A stretch of 64,000 nt of DNA. It comes from Fictibacillus fluitans (lineage in GTDB: Bacteria; Bacillota; Bacilli; Bacillales; Fictibacillaceae). The position numbers and the translations under genes are program-made. Positions 16,252-24,669 of this stretch are shown here, one piece after another (positions within the stretch are counted from its first letter, which is position 1; every line of letters starts with the position of its first letter). Below the pieces are notes generated by a model. That model made no database searches, was not told where the DNA came from, and was given only the letters and a program-made list of their open reading frames with translations. Where the stretch lies: assembly GCF_030418125.1 (NCBI RefSeq), contig NZ_JAUHTR010000008.1, positions 183,027 to 247,026 of the forward strand. The letters are read 5' to 3'.

Positions 16252-16913
16252 TCAAACAAGCTGTTTTCTTGCTTTAAATACAATAAAATTAGAGATATTA
16301 AAGTCTTCTTCAAACTGAGGGTATTTGATTAGCATCTCTTTGGACGGCTTTGGTTCTACCAATTCCTCCAGGATAAATTTGGCTTTTTGAATGGCTTTAA
16401 AATAGCTGGACAGCGAGCGATGATAGTATACGATCTTCTCCGCCGCATCCGCAGGAAGTGACTGCTCGTATACTCCTTCATAAAAATACTTATCTATCAT
16501 CCAATATTGTTTCTGTCCTGCCGAATTTTTTACCCAGTCACTATTGGTGTAACAAAGCAAGGGTGAAGAATGGAGAAAACAAAATAGCCGCCATTCTTCA
16601 AAAGAAGAAGCATCTCACTAAGCGCTGCCTCATAATCAGCCAGGTCCTGAATTACCATATTGGACACGATGATATCAAATGCACAATCATCGAGAAAGTT
16701 CAGCCTTTCACAATTGCCATGGTGGAAAATTATGTCGAGTTCTTTTGGAGTTTTCCCCTTTGCAATCTCAAGCATTTTTTTAGAATAATCAATGGATGTT
16801 ACACTTGCTCCTCTTCTAGCAAGAAACCTGCTTAAGTATCCTGCTCCACAGCCTGCATCAAGCATTTTCATTCCATCCGTTTGCTCAATTAAGGAATCAA
16901 TTGCATGTATCAT
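16252..16913 (-). pseudogene. SAM-dependent methyltransferase, 5'-truncated and frameshifted
   Basis: The first frame (16913-16530) carries the class I SAM-binding core: MKMLDAGCGAGYLSRFLARRG, SIDYSKKMLEIA, and FDIIVSNMVIQDL. It breaks after FSILHPCF. The second frame (from about 16560 to 16252) continues at once with TNSDWVKNSAG and the C-terminal domain, so one frameshift near 16560 separates them. The protein lacks the roughly 40 residues that usually precede the SAM-binding motif. In-frame TAA closes the frame 8 codons upstream of the ATG, and no ribosome binding site is present. The 5' end abuts a plus-strand-oriented terminator that has no gene of its own. Confidence 0.82.
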
Positions 16914-16950
16914 GTAGGTAGAGGCATACCTTCTTTAATTAAATTATACA

Positions 16951-16984
16951 AGCCCGAGATTTCAAAAGAAATCTCGGGCTTTTT
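16951..16984 (+). terminator. Strong orphan terminator hairpin
   Basis: AGCCCGAGATTTC and GAAATCTCGGGCT form a perfect 13-bp stem with an aaaa loop, followed on the plus strand by TTTTTG. No plus-strand gene ends before it. It sits directly at the 5' side of the truncated minus-strand methyltransferase. Confidence 0.85.
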
Positions 16985-17037
16985 GTGTTTATTTTAAATT
17001 TACGTTTGCTTATCTTAATACCTAATAAAATTGCCTA

Positions 17038-17066
17038 TACAAAAAGAGGACTAGGTGCATTTACTA
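17038..17066 (+). promoter_or_regulatory. Sigma-K-like promoter candidate
   Basis: TACA (17038-17041), a 16-bp spacer and CATTTACTA (17058-17066) match the mother-cell sigma-K pattern (AC at -35, CATAnnnTA at -10) with one mismatch in the -10. It lies 34 bases before a spore-surface-like gene, which makes late-sporulation expression plausible. Confidence 0.35.
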
Positions 17067-17099
17067 TAACGAGGAAATAATTTGTAAAGGAGAAATGAA

Positions 17100-17804
17100 A
17101 TGTCAGATTTTCGAGGCTTTCCAACTTTACCATGCGGAGATTTATTTCGAGCTGGCAGGGGATCAGGGATCGCAGTAAAAGAAAGCTCATTTCAGACTAT
17201 AGCAGCCGCCGCGATACCAACATTCCCTTTAATAATTTCATTAGATGACGCTGCTACAACCCGAGGAGTAGAGTTTGTACGCAACGGGATAGTTTCAGGA
17301 TTACAATCTGTTGAAGGAGGAACTTATGACTTCGCGTATATTGTAAGTACTACAATTACAACAGCTACTACTACAGCTCCTTACACTCTAAACTTTGAGC
17401 TGATAACCAGTACGGGTAGGATAATTACTGATTCCAGTTCCAGTCAAATCATTCCTGTAACAACTGTATTAGGTACTTCAATCAATACGAATTTGGAAGT
17501 GGCTTTACATTTTACCTTATTGCCTGGTGAAACGGTTTCAATCGTATTAAGGTCAATCACTGGCACGGTAACTGGTAGCATTACCATTAATACAGCTTCC
17601 CTATACATGCAACCTACAGGAACAGCAGAACAGGCCCGTGAGGAATCCTCCTCTAGTTCAAGCAGTTCTAGCAAGAAAAAATGTGAATCCTCTTCAAGCA
17701 AAACCTCTTCTTCCTCTTCTTCCAGTACTCCATGTAAAATACCAGATAAGAAGCATCACAATAAACCCTGGAAGAAAGGAAAAAGTAAGAGAAGCTTATT
17801 TTAG
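17100..17804 (+). CDS. BxpB/ExsF-like spore surface protein with Ser/Lys-rich tail
   Basis: 234 residues. The N-terminal segment (1-28, FRGFPTLPCGDLF) precedes a beta-jelly-roll-like domain (about 30-180) rich in Thr, Ser, Val and Ile, resembling exosporium protein BxpB/ExsF and BclA-type C-terminal domains (NGIVSGLQSVEGGTYDFAYIVS; LPGETVSIVLRSITGTV). The tail (about 182-234) alternates Ser runs with KKKCE and ends in a basic stretch (HHNKPWKKGKSKRSLF). No signal peptide. AAAGGAG lies 7 bases before ATG. Assembly on the spore surface from the mother cell is inferred. The Ser-rich tail is a plausible target for a CotH-type spore kinase. Confidence 0.65.
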   Translation: MSDFRGFPTLPCGDLFRAGRGSGIAVKESSFQTIAAAAIPTFPLIISLDDAATTRGVEFVRNGIVSGLQSVEGGTYDFAYIVSTTITTATTTAPYTLNFELITSTGRIITDSSSSQIIPVTTVLGTSINTNLEVALHFTLLPGETVSIVLRSITGTVTGSITINTASLYMQPTGTAEQAREESSSSSSSSSKKKCESSSSKTSSSSSSSTPCKIPDKKHHNKPWKKGKSKRSLF

Positions 17805-17821
17805 CCCTAATAAAAGGCAAA

Positions 17822-17853
17822 AAAGAAGAATCCTTAACTGGAGACTTCTTTTT
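17822..17853 (+). terminator. Bidirectional intrinsic terminator
   Basis: AGAAG and TCC pair with GGA and CTTCT around a ttaact loop, with T-runs on both strands. It lies between the convergent spore-surface gene and the PhzF gene and can serve both. Confidence 0.75.
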
Positions 17854-17865
17854 ACATATCTGTCT

Positions 17866-18723
17866 TTAGCAAATTTCACCTTTTGACAAAATAACCGCGT
17901 TCCCTCCCACCATAACCTTTGGATGGTCTTCGTCTATTAACTTAGTAATGATCTCCGAAGGCCGGTCCATGCTATAGCCTTGAAGGAACGTATACTCTTG
18001 GTTAAATGTATGGATTACCCCGTTTTTATAAAGATAGTAGGTTAATGCCCCATTGGAGGTACCTGTCGCTGCTTCCTCATCAATACCATATAGTGGACAA
18101 AAGTTCCTTGTTTCGGCAATACCTTCTTTCGCGTCCAGCGTAAATGCATGCACTCCGCAGACATTGTTGGCTTTTGAAAATTCAGCAAGCGCAATAAAAT
18201 CAGGATTTAGATCATACAAATCTTTTTTTGTTTTCACAGGGAGCATGATATCCCAAAGACTCGTACTTGCCGCTTGAGGTGCTAAGTGAAACTGGGTGTC
18301 ACCGATTTGGCATTTTTCAATGTTAAATATCTTTGAAAGATCATCGTAATTGTTCACTATCTTTCCGAGCTTTGGCTCTGCTTGCTCCATCATAAAGAGG
18401 GGTGGGCGGACTTCAACAGAGAGTGTACCTGCCAATGTTTTTATAAAATACGTGTTATTTCCTTCAATCGTTTGTTGGTCCAAAAGGGCTTTGAATGCTG
18501 CAATGGTGGCATGCCCGCAAAGTTCCACTTGGGACTTCGGTGTAAAATACTTTATTTCAAACGTTCTATGATCTACTTTTCTTACAAATGCGGTTTCTGA
18601 AAAACGGACTTCTGCCGCAAACTTCTGCATGAATTCGTCGTTTAAATGTTCGTGAATCACAACACCTGCCGGATTGCCCCCGAATTTTGTTTCTGTAAAT
18701 GCATCAATGACATAATACAACAA
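17866..18723 (-). CDS. PhzF family isomerase/epimerase-like protein
   Basis: 285 residues, two similar halves of the diaminopimelate-epimerase-like fold. Motifs include FGGNPAGVV, the catalytic-type Glu in VRFSETAFV, VELCGHATIAAF and the second-half repeat EEAATGTSNGALTYYL. Members isomerise small metabolites (PhzF acts in phenazine synthesis), but there are no phenazine genes nearby, so the substrate is unknown. It begins at TTG with GGGAG 7 bases upstream. Confidence 0.87.
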   Translation of the reverse strand: MLYYVIDAFTETKFGGNPAGVVIHEHLNDEFMQKFAAEVRFSETAFVRKVDHRTFEIKYFTPKSQVELCGHATIAAFKALLDQQTIEGNNTYFIKTLAGTLSVEVRPPLFMMEQAEPKLGKIVNNYDDLSKIFNIEKCQIGDTQFHLAPQAASTSLWDIMLPVKTKKDLYDLNPDFIALAEFSKANNVCGVHAFTLDAKEGIAETRNFCPLYGIDEEAATGTSNGALTYYLYKNGVIHTFNQEYTFLQGYSMDRPSEIITKLIDEDHPKVMVGGNAVILSKGEIC

Positions 18724-18775
18724 TTTCAGACTCCCTTTTCTACCTCTATTTTCTTACCCGGCCTGTTTATCCTAA

Positions 18776-19687
18776 TCACTCAAAAAACAAACTGTTCCTC
18801 TTGGCAAATCGTCCATTAAACGTAATGGGCACCCCATTACCATCCCTTTCCGCGTGGATGTGCAGATGAGGCTCTGAGGTATTTCCTGAGTTTCCCACTT
18901 TGCCGAGTTGGTCTCCTGAAGCGACTTCCTGCCCTTTTTCCACCTGAACCGATTGAGGAATCATATGTGCCATCAAAACGTCAGTGTCTTTGCATTTCAG
19001 CACAACATGATTGCCTTCAGGATATTTTTCACGATAGGACTTCGTTGAATCGTCCATTTTAGACGGAGGAATTTCCTTTAGCCCGTCTTTTGTTTTCATG
19101 ACAGTTCCATCACATGGACTGAAGATGGCTGTTCCGTATATTTCATAGCTTTTCAGGTTATCTGGATTCCATCCATTACTGCGAATCCCAAGCCCGTTTA
19201 GCTGAACAATATCCAGTGCATAGGCTTGTGGCCGATAAGGGTGATGATAGTTGATGTTCGTGGCTGCCCCGCCATGGGCAGTATAAAAGGTGCCATTCTT
19301 TAAGGGAAAAGAGAGCGCAAGTTCCGAATCGCCCTTTGAATAACCGGTCAGTGCCATTGCCGTTACATAACCAAAAAAGCCGATCAGAATGACACGCACT
19401 CCCATACCAAATAGATACGTAAAATTCTTGGCGGGCCCTTTTGCCGGAAGATCTCTTGATCTCACATACGACCGCACCGCAACAAAAACAAAGACCAGCG
19501 GCCAGATAATTCGAAAGTAATAACTGACAATGTCCCATCTTCCCGTCAGGAAAAGATAAGCGATAATGAATCCGACTCCCACCACTTCGAACAGCCAAGC
19601 CCGTTTGCTGGGGAATTTCCCGCGAATTAACTCAAACATAATCACAATCGGCAACACATAATACACGACAGCCATATACCAAATCAT
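18776..19687 (-). CDS. Membrane-anchored M23 (LytM-type) metallopeptidase
   Basis: 303 residues. Four or so N-terminal hydrophobic segments (about 1-130) anchor an extracytoplasmic M23 domain. It has a H/D zinc-binding region (YHHPYRPQAYALDIV), GTAIFSPCDGTV, GNHVVLKC, and the C-terminal HxH motif in SEPHLHIHAERDG. M23 peptidases cut glycine-containing or peptidoglycan cross-bridge peptides. ATG 19687 is chosen because a consensus AAGGAGG lies 8 bases upstream. The upstream in-frame ATG lacks one. Single gene with no clear partner. Confidence 0.82.
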   Translation of the reverse strand: MIWYMAVVYYVLPIVIMFELIRGKFPSKRAWLFEVVGVGFIIAYLFLTGRWDIVSYYFRIIWPLVFVFVAVRSYVRSRDLPAKGPAKNFTYLFGMGVRVILIGFFGYVTAMALTGYSKGDSELALSFPLKNGTFYTAHGGAATNINYHHPYRPQAYALDIVQLNGLGIRSNGWNPDNLKSYEIYGTAIFSPCDGTVMKTKDGLKEIPPSKMDDSTKSYREKYPEGNHVVLKCKDTDVLMAHMIPQSVQVEKGQEVASGDQLGKVGNSGNTSEPHLHIHAERDGNGVPITFNGRFAKRNSLFFE

Positions 19688-19765
19688 GTGGAGCGCCTCC
19701 TTAAATGTGCCTGTTATGTGAATCAACTCCATGTTAACCCAAGTTTCCACATTAAAGAATGGTAA

Positions 19766-19797
19766 AAAGGAACCTGAAATGAATTCGGGTTCCTAGC
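19766..19797 (-). terminator. Intrinsic terminator after the DUF4003 gene
   Basis: On the minus strand AGGAACC pairs with GGTTCCT around a 13-nt loop and is followed by TTTTT. It lies just past the stop at 19820. Confidence 0.75.
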
Positions 19798-19819
19798 TTT
19801 TTGTTCAAATCACGGTTGC

Positions 19820-20812
19820 TCAACTTCCCCCATCACCAGAGGAATTCACCACCGTTGCAGCTGAAATGGCCGCAATCATGGCTGCTTGCTGCGCCTGGAT
19901 GATCGCATCCACCGCAGCATAGATACCCGTCCCCAGCAATGCCGGATTATCCAGCTTTTCACTGATGGTTAAGTTTGCCGCCATGATCAGGTTCATGTCT
20001 TTATGCCACCTGAACGGCTTTTCACTGCCTAAACGGTCGAAAGCTTCTAATACGGTCGAGACTTCATCTTCCCCGTCTTTTAACAAGGCGAGAAGACCGA
20101 CCAGCGGGTAATGTATTCCCTTTGGTCTCTTCCATAACGTTTTAAACGTGTCGTAAACCTTTATGGATTGCTGGATCAATTCATCTGGTTTAGTTTCATG
20201 ATCGATGGATAGAATATGGCTCATAAATTGAAGATCATTTCCTTTTGAAAGGCCGTTCTTGCTGAGCTCCTTATAAAAATGCTCCACATGATCCATGATT
20301 TCATCTACGGTTCCTTCTCTGCCCGCCAACAGGACCGCAAGCGGGTAATCGGTGCTTGAGGTGAGGAAGAAGTGATGGGACGACATCCCTTTGTACACCT
20401 TCATCACCCGGTCAGTGGGAATGTCTTTACCCTCTTCCCTCTGGCCAAGAAGCACCTGGGCGGCCAGATAAGTGGAAGCGCCTCGGCTGAAACGTTCATC
20501 AACCATTTGATCGTAAATCTCGATCAGTTCATGGAACTTTTTTTCCGGTTCGTCGAAATACACATCCAACATGGCTCCAATGGTAAATCGGGGTGTTGAT
20601 TTCAGTGTATTAAATGCACCGACATTATCCTTGATATAGTCACTTACCTTTAAAAATTGTTGTAAATCAAAAGACTTGTTGTTGACCACATACATCGAAG
20701 CAACCATCATCAAGGTTCGCTGGTCACTGACCTTCCATTTAAGCGCACCTTTTAGCTGTTCATATGTATCACGGTAATCTTGAAGTTTTTGTTCCAAAAG
20801 CGGAGTAACCAT
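19820..20812 (-). CDS. DUF4003 family protein
   Basis: 330-residue soluble, helix-rich protein. Recognised from the family pattern LMMVASMYVVNNKSFDL, RFSRGASTYLAAQVLL and GIHYPLVGLLALL, with an Ala-rich C terminus. Function unknown. ATG 20812 follows GAGGAG by 7 bases. It is the second gene of a likely operon behind the YkgJ-like/pentapeptide gene (59-base gap), an association that may give a functional hint. Confidence 0.75.
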   Translation of the reverse strand: MVTPLLEQKLQDYRDTYEQLKGALKWKVSDQRTLMMVASMYVVNNKSFDLQQFLKVSDYIKDNVGAFNTLKSTPRFTIGAMLDVYFDEPEKKFHELIEIYDQMVDERFSRGASTYLAAQVLLGQREEGKDIPTDRVMKVYKGMSSHHFFLTSSTDYPLAVLLAGREGTVDEIMDHVEHFYKELSKNGLSKGNDLQFMSHILSIDHETKPDELIQQSIKVYDTFKTLWKRPKGIHYPLVGLLALLKDGEDEVSTVLEAFDRLGSEKPFRWHKDMNLIMAANLTISEKLDNPALLGTGIYAAVDAIIQAQQAAMIAAISAATVVNSSGDGGS

Positions 20813-20871
20813 AGATTGTCTCCTCTCTTTTTTCCTTCTATTCTTATAACGATCGACTTCATCTAAAAGTT

Positions 20872-21717
20872 TCAAATTTTGGAAGATAGCCAGTGTTCCG
20901 GCTGCTTTACGTGCGGAGGAAGCTTTGTTTTACGATTCCCTTTTGCAGCGTTTACCTGGATTTGTGTAAGAAAAATACTTCCTCTTACATCCGCCCCGCT
21001 CAGGTCTGCATCCCTGATGTCCGCACCAATCCAGTCACACCTTCGCAAATCCGCTTCCCGCAGGTCAGCGGCAATGAGCAGTGCACCTCTAAAGTCACTG
21101 CCTTTGAGATCCGCTTTCCGCAGCTTTGCCCCCAGAAAGCTGGTGCTTTTCTTTTTTGCTCTATTCTGTTCTTTTCTCACCAGTTCACTGGTACGGAGCA
21201 GAAGACCATTCACTTGGGATCGATGAGCCTGTACATCCAGGAGCAACAAGGCTTCGGGTTTCATGTTTGTAAGACTCTCGATCGTTTCATAGCAGTCTTG
21301 TAACTCCGTTTTTATGGATTGGGTTTCTTCCCTGTTCCGTGCTTCCTTTAAATAATAGAGCATTTCATGAAGCTGCTGCATGACCGGAAAAACATCGAAC
21401 ATTTCCTGCGCACGTTTGTTATCATTGCGCCAATCCAGCCCTTTATAAGTAGATAGGGAAACTTTTTGTCCTGCACCAAAACAGTCATACACGGTACAGC
21501 CTTTAAAGCCTTTCTCTCTGAGATTTTGATGAATGCCGCACATAAAATTTTGCTGCAAGTTGGGACATGGAGTTCCACTGTCTTTGTTCAGCGCAAAATC
21601 TGCAGACTTGGCAAAGGGCAAGGCGACACAACATAATCCAAAGCACTGCTCGCAGTCAGCCTTCAGCACTTCAAGCCCTTCTGAACTTTCTTTTATCGGA
21701 TGAATCATTTCAGGCAC
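20872..21717 (-). CDS. YkgJ-like Cys cluster plus pentapeptide-repeat protein
   Basis: 281 residues in three parts. The N terminus (about 18-95) has a Cys cluster: CEQCFGLCC, TPCPNL, MCGIH and GCTVYDCFGAG, the CxxCxxxCC pattern of YkgJ-type metal-chelating domains. A helical middle (95-190) follows. The C terminus (about 195-260) has pentapeptide repeats A(D/N)LxG: FLGAKLRKADLKGSDFRGAL, READLRRCDWIGAD and IRDADLSGADVRG, predicted to form a square beta-helix. No membrane segment. It precedes the DUF4003 gene in a probable operon. Whether the repeat domain mimics DNA, as in Qnr proteins, cannot be told. Confidence 0.8.
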   Translation of the reverse strand: MPEMIHPIKESSEGLEVLKADCEQCFGLCCVALPFAKSADFALNKDSGTPCPNLQQNFMCGIHQNLREKGFKGCTVYDCFGAGQKVSLSTYKGLDWRNDNKRAQEMFDVFPVMQQLHEMLYYLKEARNREETQSIKTELQDCYETIESLTNMKPEALLLLDVQAHRSQVNGLLLRTSELVRKEQNRAKKKSTSFLGAKLRKADLKGSDFRGALLIAADLREADLRRCDWIGADIRDADLSGADVRGSIFLTQIQVNAAKGNRKTKLPPHVKQPEHWLSSKI

Positions 21718-21815
21718 TCCTTTTTACAAGGTTTCCTATCTAAGCTTACCAGATTTATGAAAAGCAGCGTAAGTATCTTCTTCAGCTTAAGGCGCGTTTC
21801 CTCTCTTCAACTAAA

Positions 21816-21838
21816 AAAAGCCGCCGAAGCAGCTTTTT
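21816..21838 (-). terminator. Intrinsic terminator after the PhnB-like genes
   Basis: On the minus strand AAAAGCTGC-ttcg-GCGGCTTTT forms a stem with a stable TTCG tetraloop and ends in a T-run. It lies 13 bases after the stop at 21851. Confidence 0.75.
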
Positions 21839-21850
21839 ATTTTACAAGCT

Positions 21851-22348
21851 TTAATTTTCTAAAGATCCCTCAGATGCTTGCTTTATTTTTTCAGCATCCA
21901 ACTTCTCCATTTTATAGATCGCCTTCACGACGCGTTGGGATTTTTCAGGATCAGGATCATTCACCATCTCCCAAGCAATTCTCGGTGTAATTTCCCAAGT
22001 TACCCCATACTTGTCCTTTAACCAGCCGCATTCCTGTTTTTCTCCACCCTCTGAAAGTTTTTCCCATAGATAATCAACTTCCTCTTGCGTGTCACAGGAT
22101 ACATAAAGAGATATACCGTCACTGAATTTGAAGTATGGGCCGCCATTCGTTGCTATTAATTCCTGGCCATCAATCTGGAATCTCACCGTTCTTACTTGTC
22201 CTTCAGCCCCATGTTCTTCCTGACCATACCTCGTAACGTTCATAACCCTGGAGTTTTTGAAGATGGAGACATAAAAATCGACCGCCTCTTCAGCTTGGTC
22301 ATTGAAGCACAAATGGGGTGTTATTTTGGGCATAGAAATACTCATCAT
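21851..22348 (-). CDS. PhnB-like VOC family protein (1)
   Basis: 165 residues, the 3-demethylubiquinone-methyltransferase-like/PhnB VOC type: KITPHLCFNDQAEEAVDFYVSIF at the start, GQELIATNGGPYFKFSDGISLYV in the middle, and KDKYGVTWEITPRI near the end. Function unknown. It lies 22 bases downstream of a second, divergent PhnB-like gene. The two may have arisen by duplication. GGAGG lies 6 bases before the ATGATG start. Confidence 0.8.
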   Translation of the reverse strand: MMSISMPKITPHLCFNDQAEEAVDFYVSIFKNSRVMNVTRYGQEEHGAEGQVRTVRFQIDGQELIATNGGPYFKFSDGISLYVSCDTQEEVDYLWEKLSEGGEKQECGWLKDKYGVTWEITPRIAWEMVNDPDPEKSQRVVKAIYKMEKLDAEKIKQASEGSLEN

Positions 22349-22370
22349 CTACCGCCTCCGCGTCATTGAT

Positions 22371-22787
22371 TTACATGGCAGAAATTTGCCAGGTGACTCC
22401 ATATTTATCCTTAATTTGACCATAGGAAGGGCTCCAGAACGTTTCCTGCATTTCCATGATGACGTTGCCGCCTTCACGAAGGTTTTCAAAGATTTCCTTG
22501 GATGTTGCGATGTCGTCGGTGATAAGGGCAATCGTTACTTGGTCTCCTGTTTGATACGGCATTCCAGGGAATGTATCGGATAGCATCAAATCTGTATCGC
22601 CTACCTTAAGATGGGCATTCATCACACGGTTTTTCGCTTCTTCCGGTGTTGGGTGTTCCGGGTTATCCGGCATGTCACCAAATGTTTGGAGACCAAGCAC
22701 CTTTGCGTTTAAAGCTCTTTCGTAAAACTTTACAGCTTCCTGTCCGTTACCATTCGTCACCAAATAAGGATAAATACCTTTAATCAT
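22371..22787 (-). CDS. PhnB-like VOC family protein (2)
   Basis: 138 residues with the same fold: GIYPYLVTNGNGQEAVKFYERAL, LMLSDTFPGMP, and IKDKYGVTWQISAM at the end. Likely first gene of a two-gene operon with the related gene downstream. ATG 22787 is used because GAGG then lies 7 bases upstream. A GTG one codon earlier is too close. Function unknown. Confidence 0.8.
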   Translation of the reverse strand: MIKGIYPYLVTNGNGQEAVKFYERALNAKVLGLQTFGDMPDNPEHPTPEEAKNRVMNAHLKVGDTDLMLSDTFPGMPYQTGDQVTIALITDDIATSKEIFENLREGGNVIMEMQETFWSPSYGQIKDKYGVTWQISAM

Positions 22788-22893
22788 CACGACACCTCAT
22801 TTTTAGTTTTATACGAACATACGTTCCTTATTAGTTTACTACACACTGAATATGTAAGCAACCACTTTTTCAATTTTTCCCCTTAAAAAGAGA

Positions 22894-22910
22894 ACCGATC
22901 TTACATCGGT
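22894..22910 (-). terminator. Terminator overlapping a small gene's stop
   Basis: ACCGAT and ATCGGT form the stem around a 5-nt loop that includes the TAA stop of the 54-codon gene, followed on the minus strand by TTTTT after a tctc. Confidence 0.6.
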
Positions 22911-23065
22911 CCTCCGCTCAGCGTGCTGCTGCTTTCTATTTTTTCAGTTTCAAGCAATGGAGTGGATAAGGTTTCAGGTTCGGAATCCTGATGGCTTTTG
23001 CTGATACGCACCAAAATTCCTACCATCACCGCAGCGGCAACCAACAATAGCAATAACCAAAGCAT
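22901..23065 (-). CDS. Small single-span membrane protein (54 aa)
   Basis: Starts MLWLLLLLVAAAVMVGILVRIS, a single hydrophobic helix, followed by a polar tail (SHQDSEPETLSTPLLETEKIESSSTLSGG). A strong GAGGGGG site lies 8 bases before ATG, and the terminator coincides with the stop, which together support a real gene. It lies downstream of an MFS gene on the same strand with a 167-base gap. No family recognised. Confidence 0.6.
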   Translation of the reverse strand: MLWLLLLLVAAAVMVGILVRISKSHQDSEPETLSTPLLETEKIESSSTLSGGPM

Positions 23066-23232
23066 AGGAATACCCCCTCAATGATAATGTTCCTGCTAAA
23101 CATGCATATGAGTTCCCGGGCAGCGATATAACGTTTGGTTTCTTGAGCTGATGCATTGATGCCTGACTCTGTGTTTCTTGATGCAATATACATTTTCTAT
23201 GTTTGTTTCCATCTTCCTTCTTGAATACAAAT

Positions 23233-24447
23233 TTATTTTGCAGCCACAACTGGTTTTCTGCTGTTCTGCTTTTCACGTATCCGGTATTGCAAGAAGATCA
23301 GTGAAGCAATGAAAAATGAACAGATGCCAAAGGTAATTACCATCTTTTCAAATCCAATGGTATCAAGGAAGAGACCGGTTAAAAGCATTAAGATCTGAAA
23401 AAGAATGTTATCGGTCATGCCTTTAATCGAGAAGAACCGGCCGTGATAATCGGCTGGAATATCGGTCTGAAAAATAGTCGTTGTGACAGGAAACAGCAGC
23501 CCCATTGCGAGACCAAAGAAACCGAATGAAACCACCGACATCACCAAGTGGCTTGCCATAAACAAAGAGATATGGGCCAGCGCGCAGATAAAAACAATCC
23601 CAAATAAGTAAGGCAGTTTCGCATCCTTTAAAAACCGCCTGGCGAGATATGTCCCCAGGAAAACACACAATCCTTCGGTCGTATAGAGAATCCCTTTGAT
23701 TCCGGGATACTGCTGGATTTGGCTGATCTCAATCACCATCAGATTGAATCCAGCAAGAAACAGATACGGAGGAATCAAAAGAAAAATGCTGTAGAGAACT
23801 TTGTGCTGATGCCTCACGATCGGATACAGCTCCTTTAATGTACTGAAGAAGCTTTCCTTTTTGCCGCCGTCTGTTTTCTCTCTCGGTGTTTCGTCCACTT
23901 TCAAATAAAACGTGGCAAACAGCAGAATAACATAGGAAACCAGTGTCACGGTGTACAAAGCGGATAGTGACATGCTGACAAGCATTACTCCGCCAAGTGC
24001 AGTCCCGGCAATCCGTGCTCCTGTAAACAGGTTCATGTATACGCCGTTCGCCTGCAGCAGCTCTTCTTTTTTCACGATCAACGGAATGAGCGTCTGCATG
24101 GCCGGATTGGAAAAGGTGCCGGAAATGCCGATCACAAACGTGTAGATCAGCATCCACCACACATTGTTGTAAGCGATTGCCAAAAACATAAAACCAATGG
24201 CCAGACACCTCGCAATACCCGAATAAATCAGGATTTCCTTCTTGTCTCCCCGGTCAATAATCCTCCCGGCCATTGGGGCAAGAAACACCCCCACAAGAAA
24301 TCCTGATAACAGGATCAGTGCCTGTAAAAACGACGATTCCACATTCTTTTGCAAAAACTCAAGGTTACCGATAATTCCAACCCACAACCCTGTGCTTGAA
24401 ACCGCCACACCAAACATCAATAATAAGAAGTTTTTATTGCCCCACAT
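23233..24447 (-). CDS. MFS transporter
   Basis: 404-residue, 12-helix major facilitator of the MFS_3-like exporter type. The motif A equivalent is APMAGRIIDRGDKKEILIYSG, between helices 2 and 3. A central cytoplasmic loop contains DETPREKTDGGKKESF. Substrate unknown, with drug or macrolide-like efflux as the family default. ATG 24447 is preferred because GAGGGG lies 7 bases before it. Confidence 0.83.
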   Translation of the reverse strand: MWGNKNFLLLMFGVAVSSTGLWVGIIGNLEFLQKNVESSFLQALILLSGFLVGVFLAPMAGRIIDRGDKKEILIYSGIARCLAIGFMFLAIAYNNVWWMLIYTFVIGISGTFSNPAMQTLIPLIVKKEELLQANGVYMNLFTGARIAGTALGGVMLVSMSLSALYTVTLVSYVILLFATFYLKVDETPREKTDGGKKESFFSTLKELYPIVRHQHKVLYSIFLLIPPYLFLAGFNLMVIEISQIQQYPGIKGILYTTEGLCVFLGTYLARRFLKDAKLPYLFGIVFICALAHISLFMASHLVMSVVSFGFFGLAMGLLFPVTTTIFQTDIPADYHGRFFSIKGMTDNILFQILMLLTGLFLDTIGFEKMVITFGICSFFIASLIFLQYRIREKQNSRKPVVAAK

Positions 24448-24616
24448 CTTGCTTCCCCTCTTCCCCACACCAACAAATTAATCGATAATCATATTTTAGC
24501 ATGAGACATCTAAAATCAGGATAGTTATTTAAGAACCTTGAATCCAGTGTGAAAATTGGGTGGATAAATCCGCATCTGATGAGTAAGTGATGAAATTTAT
24601 TTGCATAGATTGAGGT

Positions 24617-24654
24617 AAGGACCTTGGAAATTTGTTTTCAGGGTCTTTCTTTTG
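24617..24654 (+). promoter_or_regulatory. Leader hairpin before the YczE-like gene
   Basis: AAGGACCTTGGAAA (24617-24630) pairs over 14 positions with TTTTCAGGGTCTTT (24635-24648), allowing three G-T pairs, around a tttg loop. It is followed by CTTTTG and, 8 bases after the stem, the AAAGGAG of the gene at 24670. No plus-strand gene ends upstream, so it is a 5' leader structure, possibly an attenuator. Confidence 0.55.
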
Positions 24655-24669
24655 TAAAGGAGCGGATAT

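Noticed and set aside
20872..21303. Plus-strand ORFs of 115 and 136 codons over the pentapeptide gene
   Set aside because: They are shadows of the repetitive minus-strand coding sequence and lack ribosome binding sites.
24538..24566. Possible promoter TTGAAT-N17-TGGATA before the YczE-like gene
   Set aside because: The -10 deviates strongly from TATAAT; not reported as a feature.
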